From Variovorax sp. V93 (GTDB taxonomy: Bacteria > Pseudomonadota > Gammaproteobacteria > Burkholderiales > Burkholderiaceae_C), in NCBI RefSeq assembly GCF_041154485.1, contig NZ_AP028670.1, positions 496,001 to 560,000 of the forward strand: DNA of 64,000 nt. Direction: 5' to 3'. Position numbers and translations under genes: made by a program. This document shows, piece after piece, positions 8,187 to 16,810 of this stretch. Numbering within the stretch: the first letter of the stretch is position 1; each line of letters starts with the position of its first letter. Under the pieces are notes generated by a model. That model was not told where the DNA came from. It did no database searches and saw nothing but the letters and a program-made list of their open reading frames with translations.

Positions 8187-8818
8187 GCGCCACGGCGGCC
8201 TGGCTGGCCATCCTGGCGACGGCCGCGGTGCTGGTCGCCTACGAAGGCGCGCGCGCATGGGCGCAGCATCGCGCCCCGCACCGCCTGGCACGCAGTGCAC
8301 ATGCCTTGCTGCGCGAGGATTGGTTCGACGCCGTGTCGCGGCATCAGGGTTCGGAGATCCTCTCGGTCCAGACGCTGCGCAATTCCCTGATGTCCGCGAC
8401 GATGACGGCATCGACGGCCGCGCTGGGACTGGTCGGCACCGCGACGCTGGCCGCGCCCTCGTTGCGCGAAGGCCTCGGCGCGTCCGGATGGCTGCATCTC
8501 ACGCCCCGGCTGGTGTCCGAACTCCTGCTCCTTGCGCTGCTCCTTGCATCGCTGGTGTGCTCTGCCATGGCGGTGCGCTACTACACGCATCTGGGCTTCA
8601 TCAGCGGCATGCCGGTGGAGTGCGCGGCCCGGCAGCGATGGAACCCGACGGGCCATGCCTACGTGCGCCGCGCAGGCTCGCTGTACGGCTGGGGGCTGCG
8701 CCATCTCATCCTCGTGGCACCGGTACTCGCCGCACTGCTGCATCCGCTGGCGGGGCCGCTGGCGGCACTGGCGGTGACAGCCGCACTGTGGGGGTTCGAT
8801 CGGGTTGACGGGGAGTGA
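8183..8818 (+). CDS. DUF599-family membrane protein
   Basis: The 211-residue protein has four predicted membrane helices: near the N-terminus, around residues 75-95, around 110-130, and a C-terminal pair. The fold and the motifs SVQTLRNSLMSATMTAS and RYYTHLGFISGMP match the DUF599 (COG3821) family as I recall it. No function is known. It overlaps the upstream transporter by ATGA and may simply be the last gene of that operon. Confidence 0.7.
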   Translation: MSATAAWLAILATAAVLVAYEGARAWAQHRAPHRLARSAHALLREDWFDAVSRHQGSEILSVQTLRNSLMSATMTASTAALGLVGTATLAAPSLREGLGASGWLHLTPRLVSELLLLALLLASLVCSAMAVRYYTHLGFISGMPVECAARQRWNPTGHAYVRRAGSLYGWGLRHLILVAPVLAALLHPLAGPLAALAVTAALWGFDRVDGE

Positions 8819-8941
8819 CGCGGAGCCATCCCCGAGGAGTCCACCGGCGTCTTAAGGCAAATCGAATCTGCCGCCGCGATCATGCGAACGTGCGACCCGC
8901 CCTGCGGGGCGGCCGCGACATGAGCCTACGTGGAGATGCCA

Positions 8942-9199
8942 ATGAACATTGCTGCCCAGTCCGATGCCGGCGCAGACCCTGCGCCGTCGCGCGACGAAGC
9001 GCCGCGGCCGTGCGGCGCGCAAGCCCCGGCGACCGCGGGGGGTACCCGCCTCGCAGAGGCGGCGGTCCTTGCCGTCATGCTGGTCCTGGCCGCCGGTGCC
9101 GCCGCGCTGGTGTGCGGGGTCTACAACGCCTTCGACGACGGGTGGTTCGTGGTGAGCGGGTCTACACTGTCCCGCATGCTCGCCCTGGCCGGCTTCTGA
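8942..9199 (+). CDS. Small single-pass membrane protein, unknown function
   Basis: The 85-residue product has a polar, alanine/proline-rich first half and one hydrophobic segment (AAVLAVMLVLAAGAAALVCGVYNAF) near residues 44-68. GGAG lies 6 nt before the chosen ATG; an in-frame ATG at 8930 upstream has no site. No family is recognised. It is 40 nt before the response-regulator gene and may be co-transcribed with it as an accessory or sensor-associated peptide. Confidence 0.5.
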   Translation: MNIAAQSDAGADPAPSRDEAPRPCGAQAPATAGGTRLAEAAVLAVMLVLAAGAAALVCGVYNAFDDGWFVVSGSTLSRMLALAGF

Positions 9200-9239
9200 G
9201 GCCGTGGGCCTGCAGGCCCCTGTTTCGAGCCGCTTTCAC

Positions 9240-9914
9240 ATGCGCTTGCTGATTGTCGAAGACGACCCCCTGCTCGGCGACGCGCTGGCCGCCGGCCTGC
9301 GCCAGCTCGGCCATGCCGTCGACTGGTTCGGCAGCGGCGGCCAGGCCGACTCGGCCCTGTCCGGCGCCTCGTTCGATGCATTGGTGCTGGACCTGGGGCT
9401 TCCGGGCGGCGACGGCATGACCTGGCTGCGCCGCTGGCGCGATCGGGGGCTGAAGCTGCCGCTGCTCATCCTGACGGCGCGCGACGGCGTCGAACAGCGC
9501 GTCGCCGGCCTCGACGCCGGGGCCGACGACTACCTCGTCAAACCCATCACCATCGACGAGCTCGCCGCCCGCCTGCGCGCGCTCGTGCGCCGCGCCGCCG
9601 GCCGCGCCCAGCCGGTCTGGCAGCACGGCGCGCTCGAGTACGACCCCGCCCGGAAACTGGTGCTCTGGAAAGGCGAACCCGTCGACCTGACCGGGCGCGA
9701 ACTGGCGCTGCTCGAGGCGCTCCTGGCGCAGCCCCAGCGCGTGCTCTCGAAAGCGCATCTGCAGGAAAAGCTCTATGACTGGAGCGGCACGGAACCCGAA
9801 GGCAATGTCCTCGAGGTCCACATCCATCACCTGCGGCGCAAGATCGACCCGGGCATCGTGCGGACCGTGCGCGGTGTGGGTTATGCGCTCGGATCCGGCC
9901 AGCCGTCGCCATGA
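9240..9914 (+). CDS. OmpR/PhoB-family response regulator (QseB/TctD-like)
   Basis: The 224-residue protein has a receiver domain (acidic pocket VEDDP, phospho-acceptor in LVLDLGLPGGDG near residue 51, lysine in DDYLVKP near 102) and a C-terminal winged helix ending in HIHHLRRKIDPGIVRTVRGVGYAL. It binds DNA when phosphorylated by its partner kinase. The ATG at 9240 begins the canonical MRLLIVEDD; an in-frame GTG at 9204 would add 12 atypical residues. The kinase gene follows after 22 nt. Confidence 0.93.
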   Translation: MRLLIVEDDPLLGDALAAGLRQLGHAVDWFGSGGQADSALSGASFDALVLDLGLPGGDGMTWLRRWRDRGLKLPLLILTARDGVEQRVAGLDAGADDYLVKPITIDELAARLRALVRRAAGRAQPVWQHGALEYDPARKLVLWKGEPVDLTGRELALLEALLAQPQRVLSKAHLQEKLYDWSGTEPEGNVLEVHIHHLRRKIDPGIVRTVRGVGYALGSGQPSP

Positions 9915-9936
9915 GCGCAGCGACAAGGGTGCCCCG

Positions 9937-11292
9937 GTGAGTCTCCAGCGCCGCCTGCTGCTCTATCTGCTGGTCTGCGCGCCGCTGGTCTGGGGCGTGG
10001 CCCTGTACTTCTCCATCAGCCGGGCGCGGCACGAAGTCAACGAGCTGTACGACACCGAACTGATCCGGCTGGCGCGGCAGGTGCAGTTCACGCTGGGCCC
10101 CAGCCATCCGGGCGCCACGCCGATGCTGCCGCCCCCGCCGGGCGAAGGCACCCGGGAGGCCGGGGAGTCGGACGTGCGCGACCTGGCCGTGGCGGCATGG
10201 GATGCGCAGGGCCGCCTCATGCTCGCGGACCGCGAGGGCGTGGTGCTGCCGCGGCGGCGTGAAGCGAAAGGCTTTGTCGACGAGCGGATCGACGGCCGGA
10301 CCTGGCGCGTCTACTACCTGCAATCCTTCGACGGTACCTGGCTGGTGGCCGCCGGCCAGGACGCGTACGAGCGCGACGAACTGGTGTACGGCCTTACGGT
10401 CACGCAGGTCGTCCCCTGGTTGCTGGTGCTGCCCTTCCTGCTGGCCGTGATGGCCTGGGCCGTGCGCCGCGCATTGGCGCCGATGCACCAGCTCACCGCC
10501 GAGCTGCGCCGACGGAAGGCCGACGATCTGCAGCCCGTGCCCGACGAGCGGGCGCCGGCCGAGCTCAAGCCCCTGCTGGGCGCGATGAATGGCCTGTTCG
10601 CGCGCATCGAGCAGCTGCTGGTGCGCGAGCGCCGCTTCACCGCCGATGCCGCGCACGAACTGCGCACGCCGCTGGCCGTGCTGCGCGCCCAGTGGGACGT
10701 GGTGCGCCGCGCCGGCAGCGCGGCCGAACGCGCCGCCGCCGAGGCCAAGCTCAGCGCCGGGCTCGACCGCATGGGACGGCTGGTGACGCAGATGCTCTCA
10801 CTGTCACGCGTGGAGTCCGGCGTCACCCCGGCCTTGACCGCCGAGGTGGAGTGGCCGCGGATCGTCGAGCAGGCCATGAGCGATTGCCTGGCGACGGCCG
10901 AGCGCCGCCGCATCGAGCTGGCCTGCGAATGGCCTCCCCGGGGGTCTCATCCCTTGCCTCTCTTCGGCGACGAGCATCTGCTGACGATGCTGCTGCGCAA
11001 CCTGCTCGACAACGCGGTTCGCTATGCACCTGAAGGTTCGAGCGTGGTGCTGCGCATCGGGCGCGAGCACCTGGAGCTCGAGAACGAAGGCGAGCCGCTG
11101 TCGCCCGAACAGCTCACGCGGCTGGGCGAGCGCTTCTACCGGCCCGACGGCCAGCAGGAAGGCGGCAGCGGCCTGGGGATTTCGATCGTGCGGCGCATCG
11201 CCGAGCTGCACGGCCTCGAGCTGCAGTTCGGCCCCGGCGCCGGCGACCGGGGGGTGAAGGTGACACTGCAGTTCGATGCGGCGCACCGCTGA
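9937..11292 (+). CDS. Sensor histidine kinase (QseC/TctE-like)
   Basis: The GTG start gives 451 residues. The protein has an N-terminal membrane helix, a periplasmic stretch of about 130 residues, a second helix near 150-170, and a HAMP-like linker. A HisKA box (FTADAAHELRTPLAVLRAQ near 233) and an ATPase domain (NLLDNAVRYAP, then GGSGLGISIVRRI) follow. It autophosphorylates the histidine and passes phosphate to the preceding regulator. The periplasmic domain is short with a proline-rich stretch (PMLPPPPGEG), and its signal is unknown. Confidence 0.92.
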   Translation: MSLQRRLLLYLLVCAPLVWGVALYFSISRARHEVNELYDTELIRLARQVQFTLGPSHPGATPMLPPPPGEGTREAGESDVRDLAVAAWDAQGRLMLADREGVVLPRRREAKGFVDERIDGRTWRVYYLQSFDGTWLVAAGQDAYERDELVYGLTVTQVVPWLLVLPFLLAVMAWAVRRALAPMHQLTAELRRRKADDLQPVPDERAPAELKPLLGAMNGLFARIEQLLVRERRFTADAAHELRTPLAVLRAQWDVVRRAGSAAERAAAEAKLSAGLDRMGRLVTQMLSLSRVESGVTPALTAEVEWPRIVEQAMSDCLATAERRRIELACEWPPRGSHPLPLFGDEHLLTMLLRNLLDNAVRYAPEGSSVVLRIGREHLELENEGEPLSPEQLTRLGERFYRPDGQQEGGSGLGISIVRRIAELHGLELQFGPGAGDRGVKVTLQFDAAHR

Positions 11293-11301
11293 TGGGGCGG
11301 C

Positions 11302-11994
11302 CTACCTGGCCCTGGCCTTCTCCAGCAGCAGGCGCGCTTCGTCGCGGCGCCCGGCGTCGGCCACCTGCCGGCCCGGCCGCGGCGGCGCCTGCAACGCCCG
11401 CTCGAGATAGGCGACGGCCTGGTCGGGCTGCCGGACCTCGACCAGGTACTCGCCGTAGAAGAAGTTCGGATCGATCCCCTTGGGGTTGAGCGACAGTGCC
11501 TTCTGCAGCAGTTCCTTCGCCTTGGCCTTGTCGCCGAAACCCACCGGCCATCCAGGGACCTTGTAATAGAGGACCCCCAGGCTGTTGTAGGCCGAGCCGT
11601 CGAGCACATTGCCGTCGATCGCGATCGCGGCTTCGTACAGCGCCTTGGCCTGCTTCACCAGCCCCAGCGCGCCGAGGCCGCCCTTCTCGCCGGCCCATGA
11701 ACTGACGATGATGCCCTCCCAGACCAGGGGCTCCGCGCGGCCCGGGTAGGTTTCGCTCACCTTGTGTGCCTTGGCGGCCAGGGCCTCGAAGCGCTTCTCG
11801 CGCTCGGCCGCGGGGGTCTGGTAGCGGATTGCTTCCCAGTCGTGCTGCAGCTCGACGACGTCATCGTCGACGCCTGCTGCGAGGGCTGCGCGAGGAAGCA
11901 TCGTTCCCAGCACCGTGGCTGCGGCGAAGCCGATCAGCCACCGGCGATGCACCGTGGTCGGCATGGGCGAAGGGAGTGAAGCGGTCGGTGTCAT
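11302..11994 (-). CDS. Exported TPR-like protein
   Basis: The 230-residue protein starts with an exported-type leader (HRRWLIGFAAATVLGTMLPRAALAA), possibly twin-arginine-like without the full motif. It then has helical repeats resembling TPRs (AKALYEAAIAIDG...AYNSLGVLYYK...AKAKELLQKALSLNP). AAGGACG precedes the ATG at 11994, which is preferred to an upstream start at 12078. TPR proteins mediate protein contacts, and the partner is not evident. It is the gene after the SDR of the adjacent four-gene operon and may belong to it. Confidence 0.72.
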   Translation of the reverse strand: MTPTASLPSPMPTTVHRRWLIGFAAATVLGTMLPRAALAAGVDDDVVELQHDWEAIRYQTPAAEREKRFEALAAKAHKVSETYPGRAEPLVWEGIIVSSWAGEKGGLGALGLVKQAKALYEAAIAIDGNVLDGSAYNSLGVLYYKVPGWPVGFGDKAKAKELLQKALSLNPKGIDPNFFYGEYLVEVRQPDQAVAYLERALQAPPRPGRQVADAGRRDEARLLLEKARAR

Positions 11995-12011
11995 GTGTCG
12001 TCCTTTGCGGG

Positions 12012-12896
12012 TCAGTGCACGCTGTGCAGCAGCGAATGGGAATCGGCTTCGTCGGAAACGCCCGGCGTGTCGGGGCACTCAAGGAAAGGCTGCGCCGGCG
12101 GCACGCGCGGCGGCAGGGCGCGGCGGTGCTTGTCGAAGGCGCCGTCCAGCAACTCTGGCGCGAGCCCGTTGAGCCGGACGGCCAGCTTCTCGGGAAAGCC
12201 CAGGAAGCACTCGGCGGCCTCGCTCTCGACGAGCTGCAGCAGCGCCTTCGCGGGGATGTCGGGCCGGTCCGTCGCCGTGCCCGTGGCCTCGTTGTAGCTT
12301 TCCACCTCGGCGTTGTTGAATTCGGTGCGCGTGGTGCGCGGGCCGAGGTACTGCACGCGCACCTGCGTATCGCCGAGTTCGCGGCGCAGCGATTCCGCGA
12401 ATCCGCGCAACCCGAACTTGCTGGCGCAGTACACGCTGAAGCCCGGCAGGCCGAGGCGTCCCAGCACCGAACCCACGCAGACGATCTGCGCCCGCGGCAG
12501 GCTGCGCAAATGGGGCAGCAGGGCCTGGGTCAGCAGCATCGGCACCAGCAGGTTGAGGTGCAGCACCTGCGCCATGTCGTTGGCGGCCAGCGATTCGACG
12601 CGGCCGAAGCCCGATACGCCCGCGTTGTGAACCAGCACGTTGCAGCCCCAGCCGGAGGCCACCTCGGCAATGCCCGCCAGGCTGGCGACGCGCGTCAGGT
12701 CGGCTGCGTACCACTCCACCCGGGGCCGGGGCACGCCGCAGTCGCGCACCAGGGCGCGGGCCTGCGCCGCCAGCCGGGCCGGAGACCGCCCGACCAGCAT
12801 CACCGATGCGCCGGCATTCACCAGCTGCGTGGCGGCGGCCTGGCCGATGCCGCCGCTCGCGCCCGTCAGCAGCACCCGGGCTTCGGCGACCTTCAT
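12012..12896 (-). CDS. Short-chain dehydrogenase/reductase
   Basis: The 294-residue protein shows the NAD(P)-binding TGASGGIGQAAATQL near residue 10, the NNAG-equivalent VHNAGVSG near 90, and the catalytic YCASKFGLR with an upstream serine (VGSVLGRLG). The C-terminal extension of about 50 residues is unusual for the family. It overlaps the haem-oxygenase-like gene by ATGA. Within this operon it probably reduces or oxidises a fatty-acyl-derived carbonyl, but the substrate is not shown by the sequence. Confidence 0.85.
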   Translation of the reverse strand: MKVAEARVLLTGASGGIGQAAATQLVNAGASVMLVGRSPARLAAQARALVRDCGVPRPRVEWYAADLTRVASLAGIAEVASGWGCNVLVHNAGVSGFGRVESLAANDMAQVLHLNLLVPMLLTQALLPHLRSLPRAQIVCVGSVLGRLGLPGFSVYCASKFGLRGFAESLRRELGDTQVRVQYLGPRTTRTEFNNAEVESYNEATGTATDRPDIPAKALLQLVESEAAECFLGFPEKLAVRLNGLAPELLDGAFDKHRRALPPRVPPAQPFLECPDTPGVSDEADSHSLLHSVH

Positions 12897-13573
12897 GGAT
12901 GCCCCCCGGCGCCGGTGCCTGCGCTCGGCAGTGGCAGGCTGCGGAACACGTCGCCGTACAGGCGGTAGAAGGCCCGCGCGGCATGGACGATGTCCGCCTG
13001 GTCCTGCGCATCCTCGACCTGGTCCATCAACAGCTCGAAATGCGCGGTGTGCTCGCGGTCCAGCGTGCCGTGCGAGCGCAGATAGGTGAACGCGGCATCG
13101 GGCAACTGCAGCGGCTTCTGGATCTGGTCGGCCGCCATCAGCGCCAGCGACACGCTCGTGCCCTCGAGCACATGCACCATGCCGAAGAAGCCGAGCGGAT
13201 TGCGCCGCGCGATGGTGTCGTAGGCGTAGGCCACCATGACCTCCGTGGCATGGCCGGGCGGTCCGTCGCGCACGGCTTGCGCATCGCCGCCGGCGGCGCG
13301 GATGTCGTCGAGGATCCATTCGTCATGGCCCCGCTCTTCCTCCACGTACTCGTCCAGAGGCCCCCGCAGCCACGCATTGCGTGCCGGCAATGCCGCCTTG
13401 CAGGCCTGCAGCAGGGGCACGGTGTGGCGCACGTGGTGGTAGGCCTCGCGCAGAAAGGCCAGGTAGCTCGGCAGCGAGACCTCGCCGCGCAGGCAGCCCT
13501 GGATGATGGGCGTGCCGAGCAGGCTCGCCCGCGCGTCGTGGGTCTGTTGGACCAGTCGGTCATGGAAACTCAT
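12893..13573 (-). CDS. TenA/haem-oxygenase-like iron-containing redox enzyme
   Basis: The 226-residue all-helical protein has the spaced carboxylate/histidine ligands of haem-oxygenase-like diiron oxidases: E43 region LREAYHHVRH, H83-D84-E85 in EEERGHDEW, E137 in HVLEG, and D172/H175/H178 in LDREHTAHFE. Relatives such as UndA and CADD cut or oxidise fatty acids or amino-acid-derived substrates. Thiaminase activity is unlikely because no thiamin genes are nearby. It lies between an acyl-activating enzyme and an SDR, suggesting oxidation of an activated fatty acid or its derivative. Confidence 0.8.
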   Translation of the reverse strand: MSFHDRLVQQTHDARASLLGTPIIQGCLRGEVSLPSYLAFLREAYHHVRHTVPLLQACKAALPARNAWLRGPLDEYVEEERGHDEWILDDIRAAGGDAQAVRDGPPGHATEVMVAYAYDTIARRNPLGFFGMVHVLEGTSVSLALMAADQIQKPLQLPDAAFTYLRSHGTLDREHTAHFELLMDQVEDAQDQADIVHAARAFYRLYGDVFRSLPLPSAGTGAGGHP

Positions 13574-13597
13574 GGGGACTCCGGTGGGTTCTTTCGG

Positions 13598-15049
13598 TCA
13601 GGGTGTGACGGCGATGTCGAGGGCATCGGCATGCAACTGCAGGATGGCCGCGCGTTGCGGACGGCCGTTGGCCGTGGCCATGCCGGAAGCGGCATCGAAG
13701 CTCGCCCGGCCCCGTGCCCAGCGCCGGATGCGGGCATAGTCGGGCAGCGTGGCGTTGGCGGCATCGACCGCGGCCTGCAGTTGCACGTCGCTCGCGTCGG
13801 CCCGCACCGGCCAGAGCACGGCGCTCAGCGCCGGCTGGGCGTCGCCGAACACCACGGCCTGCGCGATGGCATGCTCGCCGCGCAGGGCCGTCTCGACCCA
13901 TTCGGGGGACACGTTGCGGCCGAAGGCGGTGATCAGAAGATGCTTCTTGCGGCCGCTGATGTGAAGGTAGCCGTCGGCGTCGATGCGGCCCAGGTCGCCC
14001 GTGGGCCACCATCGCGGCGGCGCCGTGGCGTCGCCGAGGTAGCCGAGGAACAGGCTGCCCGCCACCTCCACTTCGCCGTCCGGCGCGATGCGCAGCTGCG
14101 CATGCGGCAGCGCACGGCCGGCCGTGCCGGGACGATCGTGCCCCGGCAGGTTGAGCGTCTGCACGGAGGCACCCTCGGACAGGCCGTAGCCCTCGAAGGC
14201 CGGGATGCCGAGCGCGCGCGCGTCGTGGAGCAGCCGGGCGCCCACCGCCGCGCCGCCCACGGCCACCAGCTTCAGCGAGTCCGGCGCGCGCTGGCCGCTG
14301 TGCAGCAGGTAGCCGGACCAGGCGCGCAGCATCTGCGGCAGCAGGATGAGGCTGTGCGGCTGCTGCGCCACCGTGCAGGCATGGAAGCGGGCCGCATCGA
14401 AGCCCGACGAACCGTCCAGGCCCAGCTGCTGCAGGGGCAGCGTGACGCAGGTGGCGCCGCGCAGCAGAGGCGCCATCACGCCCGCGACGTTCTCCAGCAG
14501 CACCGCGAACGGCAGCGCGCAGAGGTGGCGGCGGACGTCGAGCGGCGCCATGGCCTCGACGAGGCCCTCGGCCACCCGGCGCATGGCGTCGGCACCGAGG
14601 CACACGCCCTTGGGCGCGCCGGTGGTGCCGGAGGTGAAGGTGATCTTGGCCGTGCCCGCCGGCATCGGCGGGGCGGCCGCCACCGGCAGACGCACGACCG
14701 ACAGTGGCTGGCCCGCAACCGCCAGGCCCGAAGCCGCACCCTGCGGCCAGCGCGCGGCGAAAGCCGGCGGTGTCAGCACGGTGTCCACGCCGGCGGCGCG
14801 CACGGCATGGTCGATCTGCCCGGGCGCGAAGAACACCGGCAGCGGCACATGCACCGCCTGCGCCCGCGCCGCCGCCAGGTCGGCCACCACCCAGGCGGGC
14901 GAGTTGTCCATCAGGGTGGCGAGGACGCGAGTCCCTTCCGCCCGCAGCCGTTCCGCCAGTCGGTCCGCTTCGGCTTCCAGTTCGGCGAACGTGAGGCGGC
15001 GCTCGCCGCCGTCCAGCGCCACGTCGGCCGTGCCGGAGCGCGGGCTCAC
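13598..15049 (-). CDS. AMP-binding acyl-CoA/acyl-acid ligase
   Basis: From a GTG at 15049 (GTGA overlap with the preceding gene) the product is 483 residues. ITFTSGTTGAPKGVCLG near residue 140 is the P-loop of adenylate-forming enzymes. EGYGLSEGASVQTLN, WWPTGDLGRIDADGYLHISGRKKHLL and the C-terminal subdomain complete the family pattern. It activates a carboxylic acid with ATP. It is about 50-100 residues shorter than most acyl-CoA synthetases, mainly at the N-terminus. It is probably an acyl activator for the haem-oxygenase-like enzyme and reductase that follow. Confidence 0.87.
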   Translation of the reverse strand: MSPRSGTADVALDGGERRLTFAELEAEADRLAERLRAEGTRVLATLMDNSPAWVVADLAAARAQAVHVPLPVFFAPGQIDHAVRAAGVDTVLTPPAFAARWPQGAASGLAVAGQPLSVVRLPVAAAPPMPAGTAKITFTSGTTGAPKGVCLGADAMRRVAEGLVEAMAPLDVRRHLCALPFAVLLENVAGVMAPLLRGATCVTLPLQQLGLDGSSGFDAARFHACTVAQQPHSLILLPQMLRAWSGYLLHSGQRAPDSLKLVAVGGAAVGARLLHDARALGIPAFEGYGLSEGASVQTLNLPGHDRPGTAGRALPHAQLRIAPDGEVEVAGSLFLGYLGDATAPPRWWPTGDLGRIDADGYLHISGRKKHLLITAFGRNVSPEWVETALRGEHAIAQAVVFGDAQPALSAVLWPVRADASDVQLQAAVDAANATLPDYARIRRWARGRASFDAASGMATANGRPQRAAILQLHADALDIAVTP

Positions 15050-15696
15050 GCCTGCGCTCCCGGCGCCGGGGACCGGCGCGCCTGGTGGCGGCGCAGCGCA
15101 AGCCGCAGATGCGAGGCCAGCACGACCGGGTGGTGGTCGTAGTAGCTTCCCCAGCGAACGGCCTCGGTACCCAATGCGGACGCCTCGGCCGCCCCGAGCG
15201 TCAGCGGAACGACGCCCAGGCGCACGAGCATCTTGCGCAGCTCCTGGGTCACGGTGCCGACGATCCACTCGAAGCCTTCGGCCGCGAGATGCGGCGCCAG
15301 CTGCTGGATCAGCTGCCGTCCCTCGCCGGCGCGGCTGGCCGCGAGATGCCCGACCTCGACGATGTCCTCGCGCGCCGGGCGCCCGCCCGCGCATCCGGCG
15401 AGCAGCACCTCGACGGGCGATGGCAGGTAGTGTTCGAGGAACAGCACGCCGTGCGCGGCGCTGCGGTAGCCGGCCGCGGCGACGAGTTCGCCGTTGCGGC
15501 GCAGGCTCACCAGCCGCGGCGCAAAGTGCGTCACCTGCGCGCCGAAGCGGCGCGCATAGATGCCGCGGATGAAATCCTCGACCGCGGCACGGCGCGGATC
15601 CTGGCGCTCGTGCACCGCGAATTCGGCCGGGGGCGTGACGGGAACGCCGGCTGGCGGCTCGACCATGCGGGTGCGCGACGACAGGGACATGAACAT
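15046..15696 (-). CDS. Thermostable hemolysin family protein
   Basis: The 216-residue protein matches the T_hemolysin family: an N-terminal FAPRLVSLRRNGELVAAAGYR, a central YLPSPVEVLLAG...DIVEVGHLAASRAGEGRQLI and LGVVPLTLGAAEASAL. This region resembles a GNAT acyltransferase fold, so the name hemolysin may be misleading. TGAGGAAA precedes the ATG. It leads a four-gene operon with overlapping or closely spaced genes. Its first codons and upstream region are duplicated near 20 kb. Confidence 0.82.
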   Translation of the reverse strand: MFMSLSSRTRMVEPPAGVPVTPPAEFAVHERQDPRRAAVEDFIRGIYARRFGAQVTHFAPRLVSLRRNGELVAAAGYRSAAHGVLFLEHYLPSPVEVLLAGCAGGRPAREDIVEVGHLAASRAGEGRQLIQQLAPHLAAEGFEWIVGTVTQELRKMLVRLGVVPLTLGAAEASALGTEAVRWGSYYDHHPVVLASHLRLALRRHQARRSPAPGAQA

Positions 15697-15866
15697 GCAC
15701 TTTCCTCAGGAAACCCGCCGCCGGCAGCGGTCCGGGCATGGGGTGCATGGTCGCTGCCGCCGATTAACGCCAGCTTAAGGAGGCCGCCGCACGGCATCCG
15801 CCCCGGCGCAGGCCGCATCCTTGATCCAGCGCAATGCGCCAAGGCCCGCGCTCTCCAGAATGGACA
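15609..15866. repeat. Direct duplication, copy A (258 bp)
   Basis: This segment holds the first ~29 codons of the hemolysin-family gene and the adjoining intergenic region with an FNR-type box. It is closely repeated in the same orientation at 19991-20218. Shared blocks include ACATGCACTTTCCTCAG, ATGGTCGCTGCCGCCGATT and TTGATCCAGCGCAATGCGCC. Copy A carries about 30 nt absent from copy B inside the coding part. Confidence 0.85.
15821..15861 (+). promoter_or_regulatory. FNR-type box upstream of the PepSY/flavoreductase cassette
   Basis: TTGATCCAGCGCAA at 15821-15834 is followed after 21 nt by a -10 CAGAAT (15856-15861). The same arrangement is duplicated at 20173. It points towards the genes starting at 15943. 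Confidence 0.7.
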
Positions 15867-15942
15867 TGCACGCCAACGCAATGTCACTTCCATGTTCCGA
15901 ACGCCATCTCCGCCGCGACTCTCGACTGTGGGCTTGCGACCG

Positions 15943-16293
15943 ATGAATCACTTCTTCGTGATGCGAAACCTCGTGCTGGCGATTCTCGTGCTCGCCGCAC
16001 CGCCCGTGCGCGCTGAAGATGATTGCGACGCCCCCTCCGAGACCTGGCAGCCGCGCAGTGCCGTGCGCGCGCTGGCAGAACGCAACGGCTGGCGCATCGA
16101 CAAGCTCAAGATCGACGACGGCTGCTACGAGATCAAGGGCCGCGATGCCGACGACCGCCGTTTCAAGGTCAAGCTCGACCCCGCGACGCTCAAGGTCGTC
16201 CGCATGAAGCGCGAGCACGGCGATCGCGAACGCAGGCACGGCACACCTCCCGAGACGCCGCCGGGCGCGAAGCCCGGGGCCGGAATCGGCTGA
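15943..16293 (+). CDS. Small secreted PepSY-domain protein
   Basis: The 116-residue product has a signal peptide (MRNLVLAILVLAAPPVRAED) and a PepSY-like fold: AVRALAERNGWRIDKLKIDDGCYEIKGRD, then RFKVKLDPATLKVVRMKRE. The C-terminus is charged and proline-rich. Starts at 15892, 15943 and 15961 are all possible; none has a good ribosome-binding site, and 15961 would give a normal signal peptide directly. PepSY proteins act in the periplasm or envelope, often next to flavin reductases, as here. Confidence 0.72.
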   Translation: MNHFFVMRNLVLAILVLAAPPVRAEDDCDAPSETWQPRSAVRALAERNGWRIDKLKIDDGCYEIKGRDADDRRFKVKLDPATLKVVRMKREHGDRERRHGTPPETPPGAKPGAGIG

Positions 16294-16332
16294 GCCTTTC
16301 CCCCCAGAGTTACCGACACCAGGAGATCACCC

Positions 16333-16800
16333 ATGAAGCATGCATGGACCGCTGCGGCGGTCGCGGGCGCCCTCGCCGCACCGTCTATCGCCTCGGCGCG
16401 CCAGGTCACGATCGAGACCCAGCTGGCCGACTACGGCGGCGACGGTGCCTACGTGGCCATCTACCTCACCGACGGCAGCGGCCGCTACCAGAGCACGCTG
16501 TGGGTCGCAGGGACCAAGGCGAAGTACTGGCGCCACCTGGGTGACTGGTACCGCGCAACGGGCGGCAAGGCGAAGGTGGACGGCATCAGCGGCGCGAGCG
16601 TTGGCGCGGGCAAGACCCTGCGTGTGAGCGTCGATCTGGCCGACACGCTGCTCGACGCCGGCTACGAGATACACGTCGACACCGCGGTGGAGAAGATGAA
16701 GGAGAACCCCTCGGAAGTCGTCGTCCCGCTCACCCGGGCGGGCACGGGCAAGCCGGCCGCCGGCCGCGGCTACATCAGGTCGTTCCGCTACACCCTCTGA
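16333..16800 (+). CDS. Periplasmic DUF2271 protein
   Basis: This 155-residue secreted protein has a signal peptide ending near SIASA (residue 22). It is followed by the beta-rich DUF2271 domain with TIETQLADYGGDGAYVAIYLTDGSGRY and LWVAGTKAKYWRHLGDWYRA. DUF2271 genes commonly accompany PepSY-type reductases and ApbE. The ATG has AGGAG about 10 nt upstream, and the next gene starts 10 nt after the stop. A role in the periplasmic redox chain is inferred only from this linkage. Confidence 0.83.
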   Translation: MKHAWTAAAVAGALAAPSIASARQVTIETQLADYGGDGAYVAIYLTDGSGRYQSTLWVAGTKAKYWRHLGDWYRATGGKAKVDGISGASVGAGKTLRVSVDLADTLLDAGYEIHVDTAVEKMKENPSEVVVPLTRAGTGKPAAGRGYIRSFRYTL

Positions 16801-16810
16801 CAGGAGCGCG

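Noticed and set aside
12806..15142. Plus-strand frame of 778 codons opposite the AMP-ligase operon
   Set aside because: The translation is low complexity, rich in arginine, histidine and glutamine. The minus-strand genes with clear motifs explain the region.
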